Both the position numbers and the translations under genes were made by a program. This document shows positions 6,826 to 13,546 of a DNA stretch of 17,668 nt, in pieces. Below the pieces are notes generated by a model that saw only the letters and a program-made list of their open reading frames with translations, was not told the origin of the DNA and searched no databases. The stretch's first letter is position 1; each line of letters begins with the position of its first letter. The stretch is from Candidatus Helarchaeota archaeon (GTDB taxonomy: Archaea > Asgardarchaeota > Lokiarchaeia > Helarchaeales > HEL-GB-A): assembly GCA_013375455.1 (NCBI GenBank), contig JABXJT010000100.1, positions 1 to 17,668 of the forward strand. Reading direction: 5' to 3'.

Positions 6826-7455
6826 ATGAAGTTAATTTTACTTGGTGCGCCAGGCGCAGGGAAAGGGACGCAATCGAAGTATATTGCCGAAAAATTAGGA
6901 ATTCCACAGATAAGTACGGGCGATATTCTCAGGAAGGCCGTAAGAGAGGGTACTGAAGTAGGTCAAATGGCGAAATCGTACATGGATGAAGGAAAGCTCG
7001 TTCCTGATGATGTGATTATTGAAATCATGAAAGCACGGCTCGATGAGCCGGATTGTGCAAGGGGATATATATTGGATGGATTCCCCAGAACAATCAATCA
7101 GGCTGAGAAATTAGAAGGAATAGCTCAGATCGATGTTGTTATTAATCTTCAGGTTTCTACCGAAACAATACTCAAACGTTTAACGGGTCGACGAAGTTGT
7201 GCCAAATGTGGTGCTGTTTATAATTTGAGTTTCAAACCCCCTCCTCAAGAAGGGAAATGCGAGTGTGGCGGTGAGATTTATCAACGGGATGATGATAAAG
7301 AAGAAACCGTTTTGAAGCGGATAGAGACTTACAAGAATCAAACTGAACCTCTCATCAAATATTATTCTCAAAAAAATCTCGTTAAAAATGCAGCAGAAAA
7401 AAATACTCCATCGGAGGTTTTCCAAGAAATCGAGAAAATCTTGGAATCTCTGTAA
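6826..7455 (+). CDS. adk: Adenylate kinase, zinc-LID type
   Basis: Adenylate kinase interconverts ATP + AMP and 2 ADP in the cytoplasm. The 209-residue protein has the P-loop GAPGAGKGT at 7-15, the AMP-binding STGDILR at 30-36, the DGFPRT motif at 84-89, and a long LID domain with four cysteines (Cys125, Cys128, Cys145, Cys147) that should bind zinc. The second Cys pair is CxC rather than the more common CxxC. TGRRSC at 120-125 and RDDD at 154-157 complete the LID. This is the bacterial-type enzyme also found in many archaea, not the trimeric AdkA type. AAGGTGA lies 8 bases before the ATG. It is divergent from the TPR/membrane gene and followed by a clear terminator, so it is probably transcribed alone. 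Confidence 0.97.
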   Translation: MKLILLGAPGAGKGTQSKYIAEKLGIPQISTGDILRKAVREGTEVGQMAKSYMDEGKLVPDDVIIEIMKARLDEPDCARGYILDGFPRTINQAEKLEGIAQIDVVINLQVSTETILKRLTGRRSCAKCGAVYNLSFKPPPQEGKCECGGEIYQRDDDKEETVLKRIETYKNQTEPLIKYYSQKNLVKNAAEKNTPSEVFQEIEKILESL

Positions 7456-7457
7456 GA

Positions 7458-7491
7458 GGATGTCCATTTCGCCCACATCCCCGTTTTTTTT
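7458..7491 (+). terminator. Terminator of adenylate kinase gene
   Basis: GGATGT (7458-7463) pairs with ACATCC (7475-7480), followed by CCG and a run of eight T (7484-7491). It begins three bases after the adk stop codon. Confidence 0.7.
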
Positions 7492-7512
7492 CATTCATTT
7501 TAAAAAATTGGA

Positions 7513-7541
7513 GTAATACTGAAGAGCTTATTCGATATTAC
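7513..7541 (+). other. Imperfect hairpin in adk-micropeptide intergenic region
   Basis: GTAATA (7513-7518) pairs with TATTAC (7536-7541), and an inner GAA (7521-7523) pairs with TTC (7531-7533), separated by one G-T wobble and one mismatch. It sits between the adk terminator and the micropeptide promoter. It has no T tract, so its role, if any, is unknown. Confidence 0.2.
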
Positions 7542-7558
7542 GCCAAAATTGCCGAAGA

Positions 7559-7570
7559 CTTTTATAGATA
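7559..7570 (+). promoter_or_regulatory. TATA-like element of the micropeptide gene
   Basis: CTTTTATAGATA is centred near 7565. A transcript would start around 7590, giving a leader of about 20 bases that contains the GAGGT Shine-Dalgarno at 7601-7605. Confidence 0.45.
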
Positions 7571-7613
7571 GTTGACCAAATCAATTATAACTTACGTTCT
7601 GAGGTTCATGAAA

Positions 7614-7676
7614 ATGAAAGCCAAGAAAGTAACCAAGCGCAAAGCAGCCGCGTGTAAATGCGGTCAGAGCTGCTAA
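7614..7676 (+). CDS. Cys-rich basic micropeptide (20 residues)
   Basis: This gene is too short for routine ORF calling but has every part of a transcription unit: a TATA-like box (7559-7570), a Shine-Dalgarno GAGGT (7601-7605) 8 bases before the ATG at 7614, a short frame, and an overlapping stem plus T-tract terminator. An ATG at 7608 would add two residues (Met-Lys) but lies only 2 bases from the Shine-Dalgarno. The peptide is a basic head (KAKKVTKRK), an Ala run, and a Cys tail C-K-C-G-Q-S-C ending at the last residue, with Cys14, Cys16 and Cys20. The tail suggests metal or Fe-S binding, or a modified peptide; the basic head suggests nucleic acid or membrane contact. I do not recognise the family. 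Neighbours are adk and a URO-D/MtaA-like gene, with no obvious peptide-modifying enzyme. Confidence 0.6.
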   Translation: MKAKKVTKRKAAACKCGQSC

Positions 7677-7710
7677 ATTAGCAGCCAAATTTTTTCCTTT
7701 TTTTTATTTT
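7669..7710 (+). terminator. Terminator overlapping the micropeptide stop codon
   Basis: GCTGCTA (7669-7675) pairs with TAGCAGC (7679-7685) over a three-base loop; the stem contains the last codons and the TAA stop. It is followed by T6, CC, T8, A and T4. This is the strongest terminator in the window and supports the short gene before it. Confidence 0.75.
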
Positions 7711-7790
7711 GTAATGCATTTTATTATAACGATGTTAATTTTAACTGAATTACTCTTGGAGAGGTCTGTGGTAGTACTAAACCATTTATT

Positions 7791-7799
7791 TTTATATTA
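7791..7799 (+). promoter_or_regulatory. TATA-like element of the URO-D-like gene
   Basis: TTTATATTA is centred about 25 bases before the ATG at 7818, which would give a leaderless mRNA. This is the main support for the longer start of the next gene. Confidence 0.35.
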
Positions 7800-7817
7800 A
7801 TAATCGGTAGTTAATTC

Positions 7818-8960
7818 ATGAGCATCATAATCCATGGAATAAGAGAATTGCTCTCGTGGAGGGTTCGGGAGCTATTTCAGCGGGAAAAAATGGGAGCACG
7901 GGAACGTGTAATCCGTGCGCTTAAATGGAAGAAGCCAGATCGAATACCGTTATTTTTAGGCACGGCACCATGGGAATCAGATGTTATTGGATCCGATTTT
8001 TTTCCGCCATGGGGTTGGAAGCCAGCTAATATTCCACCAGACTTGAAGAATCCTGAGTCAATTCTAGGGAGAAGCATAGCGACGTATATTGTTAATTGGG
8101 TGAAGCGGGGAAGTTTTTGGGCAATAGATGAATTCGGGAGCATTTGGTATAACCCAGGGAATGAGACAATTGGCCAAGTAGTCAAACCGCGGGTATTAAA
8201 AACGTGGGATGACTTAAAAGATTTTAAAACACCCAAGAGAGTCAATAGGGGGCGATGGTGGTTGACTAAGTTCCTCTTTGAACTCCTTGGAAAATCTAGG
8301 TATCGGTTAGGAAGTTTTAAAAATTACTTTTTCGAACGGATGCATTTCTTGAGGGGATTTGATAATACCTTGATGGATATCAAGCGGAATACAGAAAAAG
8401 TAAAGATTCTTGTAGAAAAGTTGACGGATCATTATCTTTGGTTAGCTGATGAGTGGATAAAACGTGGTGCAGACGGGGTCATCGCTACAGATGATTGGGG
8501 CACAAATCACGGCACGTTCATATCACCCCGGGATTTCGATGAGATCTTCAAACCAGGCTATCAGGCAGTTGCTGAACGACTTCACGACAACAACATGCAC
8601 TTCTGGCTCCATAGTTGTGGTAACGTTTACCACCTCATTCCAAAACTGATAGAGGCAGGGGTGGATTGTTTACAGTTCGATTCGCCAGCTCAGACGGGAT
8701 TAAAGAAACTTCGTGAATTTTGCGGGAAAGTATGTTATTGTAATGTTGCTGATATCGATAGAGTGATTCCATATAAAACCCCGAAAGAGGTCGAGGCACG
8801 AGTCGTGCAAATCATCAAGGAGTTGGGTCCTTTTAAAGGAGGATTAATCGGGACCATCTATGGAGATCTTGCAGCACTAGGTTTTCCCAAGGAAAATATG
8901 GATGCAAGCGTGATGGCGTATAGACGCTGGGGAAAATATGGAGAATACCCGCTAAAATAG
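7818..8960 (+). CDS. Uroporphyrinogen decarboxylase-like (URO-D/MtaA-type) methyltransferase family protein
   Basis: The 380-residue protein belongs to the URO-D TIM-barrel superfamily, which in anaerobic archaea mostly serves as corrinoid or thiol methyltransferases rather than haem enzymes. ARERVIRALKWKKPDRIP at 27-44 is the typical opening, GADGVIATDDWG at 217-228 the mid-barrel Asp motif, and WLHSCGNVYHLIP at 263-275 carries the His265-x-Cys267 pair that in MtaA/MtbA binds zinc. The third zinc Cys of MtaA-type enzymes is expected near GGLIGTIYGD at 341-350, where none is seen, so MtaA chemistry is not assured. The ATG at 7818 fits a leaderless transcript; ATG at 7890 (MGARERV) would match the usual family start and drop 24 residues. 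No corrinoid protein or MtaB-like partner is in the window. Confidence 0.85.
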   Translation: MSIIIHGIRELLSWRVRELFQREKMGARERVIRALKWKKPDRIPLFLGTAPWESDVIGSDFFPPWGWKPANIPPDLKNPESILGRSIATYIVNWVKRGSFWAIDEFGSIWYNPGNETIGQVVKPRVLKTWDDLKDFKTPKRVNRGRWWLTKFLFELLGKSRYRLGSFKNYFFERMHFLRGFDNTLMDIKRNTEKVKILVEKLTDHYLWLADEWIKRGADGVIATDDWGTNHGTFISPRDFDEIFKPGYQAVAERLHDNNMHFWLHSCGNVYHLIPKLIEAGVDCLQFDSPAQTGLKKLREFCGKVCYCNVADIDRVIPYKTPKEVEARVVQIIKELGPFKGGLIGTIYGDLAALGFPKENMDASVMAYRRWGKYGEYPLK

Positions 8961-9046
8961 AAACCAAAATTTATAAAAATAAACCATCACTTCATCAGAT
9001 GGGAAAACAAGATAAAAAATAAGATCGAAAAAAATATCTATTATGA

Positions 9047-9056
9047 TTTATATAAA
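9047..9056 (+). promoter_or_regulatory. TATA-like element of the PIN toxin module
   Basis: TTTATATAAA lies 54 bases upstream of the PIN-domain ATG in a very AT-rich stretch, with an expected transcript start near 9080. Confidence 0.4.
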
Positions 9057-9109
9057 TGAAAATAAGAGCTTTCTTTTTATATTTTTTACAAATAAAGGTA
9101 GCTTAACAT

Positions 9110-9568
9110 ATGAAAAGGAAATTGAAAGTATATTTAGATACGTCCGTTATATCAGCATTACATGATAAGCGAAATCCTGAGAGAAAAGCGCTTACAGAAG
9201 AGTTTTTTAAAAAAATGGAGAATTTTGAAGTATATATTTCAGATATTACAGTAGTTGAAATCGAAAAAACTCCTGATTCAGAAATTCAAAATGAAATGAA
9301 AAAAATAATAACAAATTTCTCAGTATGTTCTCTCCCAGAAGACCTAGAGTGGCTAATTAACGAATACATGCGATATGGTGCATTTTCGGAAAGTTATAAA
9401 GAAGATGCTTATCATATCGCAGTCGCTGTTTTGAATGAATTAGATTATCTTCTAAGTTGGAATTTTAAGCACATTGTTCGAAAAAAAACAAAAGATATAG
9501 TGCGGATGGTAAATACTCTTAATAACCTTCATCAAATAGAAATAATGACACCAGCAGAATTATTATAG
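9110..9568 (+). CDS. PIN-domain ribonuclease, VapC-like toxin
   Basis: The 152-residue protein is a PIN-domain nuclease, a family whose VapC members cut tRNA or other RNA with magnesium held by acidic residues. Visible are Asp10 in VYLDTSVISAL, Glu50 in TVVEIEKT, Asp99 in KEDAYHIAVAV and Asn118 in LLSWNFKHIV, the usual fourth position. Length is normal for VapC. The ATG has AGGT about 10 bases upstream. A small helical protein follows 11 bases downstream and is the likely antitoxin, giving a toxin-first order. Base composition is far more AT-rich than the adenylate kinase and URO-D-like genes upstream, which fits acquisition by transfer. Confidence 0.88.
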   Translation: MKRKLKVYLDTSVISALHDKRNPERKALTEEFFKKMENFEVYISDITVVEIEKTPDSEIQNEMKKIITNFSVCSLPEDLEWLINEYMRYGAFSESYKEDAYHIAVAVLNELDYLLSWNFKHIVRKKTKDIVRMVNTLNNLHQIEIMTPAELL

Positions 9569-9579
9569 GGTGTGAAAAG

Positions 9580-9765
9580 ATGAATATAATTAAAGAGAAA
9601 ATTATTAAGGAAATAAAGAAGAAGGCAGAAGAAGAATTTCAAGAGGATCCTGCTCTGCAGCAAATTCATATCGCTAGAAAAATTATTGCTAAAGAAGCTG
9701 AAATTGAAGGACTGAGTTATATCGAATATATAAAAAAAGTAAGACAGAAATCTAAGATTATTTAG
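9580..9765 (+). CDS. Small helical protein, probable antitoxin of the PIN-domain toxin
   Basis: The 61-residue, Lys/Glu-rich protein is predicted to be helical (IIKEKIIKEIKKKAEEEF) and carries DPALQQIHIARKI at 23-35. This resembles, from memory, the short companions encoded after many PIN proteins of this type, but I cannot confirm a family. GGGTGTGA lies 4 bases before the ATG, and only 11 bases separate it from the PIN gene, so they are co-transcribed. It would act by binding and blocking the PIN active site, possibly also repressing the promoter, although no DNA-binding motif is clear. A copy of the dispersed repeat begins two bases after the stop. Confidence 0.65.
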   Translation: MNIIKEKIIKEIKKKAEEEFQEDPALQQIHIARKIIAKEAEIEGLSYIEYIKKVRQKSKII

Positions 9766-9767
9766 GT

Positions 9768-9832
9768 ATTTTTACATAAATAGTCGGGTATAACCGTAAC
9801 TCTAGAAACTTTTAGAGTTAATTTTTACATTA
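9768..9832 (+). repeat. Dispersed 55-bp repeat, copy A
   Basis: The core TTTTTACATAAATAG-N3-GGTATAACCGT is followed by an AT-rich tail ending GTTAATTTTTA. GTATAACCGT is at 9788-9797. In this copy the tail contains a perfect 8-bp stem, TAACTCTA and TAGAGTTA with an 8-base loop, followed by ATTTTTAC, so it may also terminate the PIN module. It sits between the convergent antitoxin and DUF2769 genes. Confidence 0.65.
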
Positions 9833-9851
9833 GACCATTTTCAGTAGATTT

Positions 9852-10169
9852 TTACTTTTCAGATCGGGAGAGCTCTAATGCGCTGTCATCAGTGCAATAA
9901 TGCCCCCAGCGGAGACTCATTGTTCTAGAAATTGGGCATTCTCCACATAAACAAGCTTTCTTCGCAGTTATTACGGAACTCTTCCCCTCCATACAAAAAG
10001 CAAGAGATTCTTCTCCAGTTCCCTCATAACTTGGACATTTTCCGCAATAATCTTTACACATGTATATTACTTGTTCACGACTATCCTTCTTTTGTTTCTC
10101 GGACATTTTGCTGTAAATCATCTTCATTTTTTCTTCAAAAGAGGCAGTTTTATAATTTTCTTCCGACAT
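9852..10169 (-). CDS. DUF2769-type Cys-rich protein
   Basis: The protein of about 105 residues has a helical N-terminus (1-35) and then eight cysteines: Cys38, 42, 45, 59, 73, 75, 78 and 92. The spacing and the CGKCPSY, FCMEGKS, CLCGECPI and GHYC signatures match what I recall of the archaeal DUF2769 family, whose function is not known. The Cys pattern suggests binding of zinc or an Fe-S cluster. It has no membrane segment. ATG at 10169 (MSEEN) is preferred on sequence; ATG at 10178 (MWRMSEEN) is possible and would be leaderless relative to the TATA-like element near 10204. It lies downstream of the hydrolase-ligase operon on the same strand but has its own promoter-like element. Confidence 0.8.
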   Translation of the reverse strand: MSEENYKTASFEEKMKMIYSKMSEKQKKDSREQVIYMCKDYCGKCPSYEGTGEESLAFCMEGKSSVITAKKACLCGECPISRTMSLRWGHYCTDDSALELSRSEK

Positions 10170-10199
10170 TCGCCACATACCACTTTTTTCTTTCTGAAT

Positions 10200-10208
10200 T
10201 TAATATAA
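10200..10208 (-). promoter_or_regulatory. TATA-like element of the DUF2769 gene
   Basis: AATTATATTAAATT on the minus strand is centred near 10204, about 26 bases before the upper ATG at 10178. It lies in the 67-base gap after the hydrolase gene. Confidence 0.35.
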
Positions 10209-10223
10209 TTTTGAAATAAATAT

Positions 10224-10255
10224 AGATTTTCTAATAAAATTAAAATTAGAAATCT
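10224..10255 (-). terminator. Hairpin at the end of the hydrolase-ligase operon
   Basis: AGATTTTCTAAT (10224-10235) pairs with ATTAGAAATCT (10245-10255), an 11-bp stem with one bulged base and a nine-base loop. It overlaps the stop codon of the last operon gene; the minus strand beyond it is T-rich (ATATTTATTTC). Confidence 0.5.
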
Positions 10256-11310
10256 CTGCTGTCAAGCCAGTAAAAGACTTTTCCAAGGACGGCGGATTCC
10301 ATCTTTGCAAATACATGATTACCTGCATCGAAAGAGAGCAAATTTTCAGGGGGAAGTTTGAGAAATTCTGAATTTATCTCGAATTGATGATAATCCACGA
10401 CTATGTCGTCCTTACAGTGACCCAGCATTACACGGTAGGCATTATCCACATCCCAGTTAACTGGATGATCAAAAAATCCTTTCTTTCGGTTGAATGAGTT
10501 ATAAATCGGCGAAACCATTCGATTTTGGAGGGGTGAGGGATCAAGATTCATTCCCATTAATAGATACATTACCTTAACAACCCGTTCTGAGAAGTTTTTC
10601 GCTTTTCTAGTAGCAGTTTTTATAAAATCCGCCCAAGTACACAGGGCAATAATGAATTTTACACGGCGATCCAAGTAAGCTTCGTTAAGTACAACACCTC
10701 CACCCAGCGAACCTCCAAAAGCCACAATATCAGTGTGTGAAAGGTCATCACGTGTTAATATGAAATCAACTACTTTGCTATGATCATTAATGATATTACG
10801 AGTTTCCCATTTATAACCCCAATCATTTTCGCCATGACCTCTGCTATCATATAGTAAGACAGCACACCCTCTAAAAACAACCGTAATTGCTAAAAAATAA
10901 AAATCCTTTCTTGACCCCCCTTGACCATGGGATACAATGATAGTTTTTGCATTTTTCTTTGGAGTTCGCGACGATTTGAAAATATCCCCTTTTAACACGC
11001 GCCCACCACCAACGGGTATTTCAATGAACTCAATACTAACCTGATCTGTTTTGGTTTCAACAGGCCAGCGTGATAGTCCAGCAATAAATTTATGAAAAAA
11101 ATGCCAGAGCCACATTAAAAAAGCGAAGAGATAAGCGATGATTAGCATAAAGGTCTCAATCATAGGTAGTTGAAGCCACATCCCAGTAATTCCAATGAAT
11201 ACTGGTGGTAAGATAATGGCGCCGAGGAGAAAATACCAAACGCCTTGGTACCAAAGGTGATAAAATTCGGATTTGCCGCGGGGTTCTTCCTTTTGGTTTT
11301 TTTCTTCCAT
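10246..11310 (-). CDS. Membrane-anchored alpha/beta hydrolase with intact catalytic triad
   Basis: The 354-residue protein has two N-terminal membrane helices at about 22-45 and 51-74 and then a cytoplasmic-type alpha/beta hydrolase domain. The oxyanion region is VSHGQGGS (126-133), the nucleophile elbow is GGSLGGG (199-205) with Ser201, the acid is Asp301 or Asp302 in HCKDD, and the base is His332 in GNHVF. DSRGHG at 155-160 is the usual strand-4 motif. It should act as an esterase, lipase or thioesterase at the membrane surface; the substrate is unknown. GAGG lies upstream of the ATG. It is the last gene of a four-gene minus-strand operon and follows the ligase by 19 bases, suggesting the ligase product or precursor is handled here. 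Confidence 0.85.
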   Translation of the reverse strand: MEEKNQKEEPRGKSEFYHLWYQGVWYFLLGAIILPPVFIGITGMWLQLPMIETFMLIIAYLFAFLMWLWHFFHKFIAGLSRWPVETKTDQVSIEFIEIPVGGGRVLKGDIFKSSRTPKKNAKTIIVSHGQGGSRKDFYFLAITVVFRGCAVLLYDSRGHGENDWGYKWETRNIINDHSKVVDFILTRDDLSHTDIVAFGGSLGGGVVLNEAYLDRRVKFIIALCTWADFIKTATRKAKNFSERVVKVMYLLMGMNLDPSPLQNRMVSPIYNSFNRKKGFFDHPVNWDVDNAYRVMLGHCKDDIVVDYHQFEINSEFLKLPPENLLSFDAGNHVFAKMESAVLGKVFYWLDSRDF

Positions 11311-11329
11311 TATAATTATCCTCTATTTA

Positions 11330-12727
11330 TTATCGCGGACGGATATCTAAGATTCTTCGCTCTTTTAGTTGAGACTCCATGCCTAACGAGCGCGTAATCT
11401 CATCAAGGGAGAGAATATTTACTTGATTTGGGGAGATTTCCATTTCGTCCCTAATTTTCTTCATGACTTTTTCCTGAAGTTCAGCAATTTTTTTCTTTTT
11501 ATTCAATATTGCACGTTTTGGGTTGACATTTAATACCAAATGATCTAATCCATCTTTTTCCATGATAATAATCTGCCACTCTTCAATTTCTTCAACCTCA
11601 GGCATGAGACTAAAGAATTTATTAAGGTCGACTAGCGTTCCTTTTACTTTATCGAATCGAAAATCCTTTTGCTCTGAGACTCGTGAAATCATGCTGGAAA
11701 TGAGGGGGACATTCCGTCCGCAATATGGACACTTTTCATACTTAATCCCCTCTTCTGCAATATCTCCTGTACGATAGTTCAAAACTACTGTTCCACGTCC
11801 GTATAATCCAGTCCATACTAGCTCGCCCTTCTCTTCTGGACCCAGGCGTTCACCAGTTTTCGGATCGATGCAATACCATAATTCCATATCTGGATAGGTA
11901 TGATATCCTGTCAACTCACCATCAACCCCTTCAGGATGTGGGCATTCCACGGGTGCTCTTTTAGATTCTGTGAATCCATAAGCAGCACAAACGGTTGGAT
12001 TAGGGGCATTCATTTCATTCAGCATTCCAACGATGCGCTTCCGAAACGTGCGAGTGCAGCGGTCACCACCAGTAATGAGCAATCTGATATTATCAAAGTG
12101 CCTTTCGTCAGCCTGTGCCGAACGAATTACATGCTGGATATAACCTGGTACTCCAATAAACACTGACCCTTTCAATCCATGAGTAATACCAACGATCCTC
12201 TGGGTTCCAAGAATTTTTCCACCACCCGTGTGAATTGCCGTTAATCCCAATCCTGTAGTAGCATAATAAACAAACCAAAAAGCCAGATGTGGAGAATAGG
12301 GAAATGAATTTATTACTACATCGTCTTTTCGCATCCCCGTAACTTCAACTACTCTTTTTGCCACAACCATCATGATATTTTCTAGATCCCAGTTAGTAAA
12401 CCAGAATGGTGTGGAGAAAGCAGTTCTACCGGTGGTAGCGATCATAAACGTCGGTCTATAGCCCTCATCTTCTTTTTGCATTATGAAATAATCAGGGATA
12501 TAGGGATTTTCCTTGATAGGGGCAATGTCAATCTTGCTCGTTAAAGGGAATTTTTTTATGAAATCATCAATGCTATTAATAGAACTTGGGTCAATATTCT
12601 CCTGCTTCATTAATTTTTTATAATGGGGATGATATTTTGCAATTTCTTGAATGAATGTACGAATTTTTTTATCCTGTAAGGCTTCTTGTTCTTTAAAACT
12701 CAGGGAATCCCAGTTACTTTCACTCAT
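11330..12727 (-). CDS. PaaK-like adenylate-forming ligase (phenylacetate-CoA ligase family)
   Basis: The 465-residue protein belongs to the ANL superfamily, PaaK branch, which activates a carboxylic acid with ATP and usually joins it to CoA. Visible motifs: a P-loop-like ATTGRTAFSTPFW at 97-109 (in place of the usual SSGTTGKP), TGGDR at 219-223, the adenine/AMP motif AYGFTESK at 249-256, NYRTGD at 317-322, a zinc-type CPYCGR at 333-338 as in PaaK enzymes, and a hinge-like KVKG at 360-363. Lys456 in SQLKERR may be the C-terminal catalytic lysine. Start is ATG at 12727, with GGTGA 5 bases upstream; a GTG at 12739 is less likely. Tight spacing with hydrolase genes on both sides (18 and 19 bases) points to one pathway. 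The acid substrate, aryl or fatty, is not deducible. Confidence 0.87.
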   Translation of the reverse strand: MSESNWDSLSFKEQEALQDKKIRTFIQEIAKYHPHYKKLMKQENIDPSSINSIDDFIKKFPLTSKIDIAPIKENPYIPDYFIMQKEDEGYRPTFMIATTGRTAFSTPFWFTNWDLENIMMVVAKRVVEVTGMRKDDVVINSFPYSPHLAFWFVYYATTGLGLTAIHTGGGKILGTQRIVGITHGLKGSVFIGVPGYIQHVIRSAQADERHFDNIRLLITGGDRCTRTFRKRIVGMLNEMNAPNPTVCAAYGFTESKRAPVECPHPEGVDGELTGYHTYPDMELWYCIDPKTGERLGPEEKGELVWTGLYGRGTVVLNYRTGDIAEEGIKYEKCPYCGRNVPLISSMISRVSEQKDFRFDKVKGTLVDLNKFFSLMPEVEEIEEWQIIIMEKDGLDHLVLNVNPKRAILNKKKKIAELQEKVMKKIRDEMEISPNQVNILSLDEITRSLGMESQLKERRILDIRPR

Positions 12728-12745
12728 TTCAATCACCACTCATGC

Positions 12746-13540
12746 TTACTCCGCTTCTTTTTTTACAACTTGCTTAATTTTGGGCTGCAATGCTTCTTTA
12801 AGCATCGCACTAACGAATCCTAGGGCGGCTGCCTCTTGACAATATAAATCATGCCCCCCGAACTGAAAAGTCAAGTAATTTTGTTCAGAAATTTTAAATA
12901 CCTTTAAGTTATCGAGAAAATCAGAAAGGGGAACGATTTCATCATTCATACAATGAACTAAGCGAATTTTTTCCCCATCAAATTTTGAGGGGAGTGATTC
13001 TATAGGAACACGGGGCATAGATGCTGCCAGGATAATTTTTACATCAGGATCGATAATTCCTGTACGAACCATGATTTCTGCACCGTAATCAAGACCAAAG
13101 AGTGCGAACTTAGTTTTATCAGCTTTTGGAAGATTCAGCGCAAATTCTTTAATTTTTGGATAATGATTCAAGTTATTTCTAATGAAAAGCGGTTTATCTT
13201 GATATTCATCACAGTATCCCAATACTAAGCTAATATATCCTTGTAAAGCAAATGCTGCCCCTAGATATTCGTTATAAATGAAATTTTTATTCTGTTGGGG
13301 GGCAATAATCAGGAGTGGAAGAGAAAGATACTCTTTAAAGTCCGCGGATGTATAGATATTTGCTTGCATTACTTGATTATTCTCTAATGGTATAGTTACG
13401 GATTTTTTTATCAACGTATTACAGGGGATTTCCCCCCAACGCTCCACTTTCAGTTTCTTATCGAAGGTGATTCTCTTAATAAAAAAATAGATACCAATGC
13501 CAAAAAGGGCAATTACTATAATCCAAACCCACAAATTCAT
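12746..13540 (-). CDS. Membrane-anchored alpha/beta hydrolase-fold protein with Asp at the nucleophile position
   Basis: The protein is 264 residues from the ATG at 13540. A single N-terminal helix (WVWIIVIALFGIGIYFFI) anchors it, and the rest has the alpha/beta hydrolase layout of dienelactone hydrolase-like proteins. The elbow reads FGLDYGAE, so the nucleophile position holds Asp (residue 151) where esterases have Ser. The other triad residues are present: Asp200 in HCMNDEIVP and His230 in FGGHDLY. Asp nucleophiles occur in haloalkane dehalogenases and epoxide hydrolases (GHDWGG-type elbows), but overall similarity to those is not evident, so it may instead be catalytically dead. It follows the Zn-ribbon gene by 6 bases and precedes the ligase by 18, so translation is probably coupled. 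Confidence 0.78.
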   Translation of the reverse strand: MNLWVWIIVIALFGIGIYFFIKRITFDKKLKVERWGEIPCNTLIKKSVTIPLENNQVMQANIYTSADFKEYLSLPLLIIAPQQNKNFIYNEYLGAAFALQGYISLVLGYCDEYQDKPLFIRNNLNHYPKIKEFALNLPKADKTKFALFGLDYGAEIMVRTGIIDPDVKIILAASMPRVPIESLPSKFDGEKIRLVHCMNDEIVPLSDFLDNLKVFKISEQNYLTFQFGGHDLYCQEAAALGFVSAMLKEALQPKIKQVVKKEAE

Positions 13541-13546
13541 CACTAA

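Noticed and set aside
8986..9001. CCATC/GATGG hairpin after the URO-D-like gene as a terminator
   Set aside because: A 5-bp stem with no following T tract on the relevant strand; chance level in this sequence.
9932..10219. Plus-strand frame across the DUF2769 gene
   Set aside because: Antisense to a Cys-patterned family protein and lacking coding features of its own.
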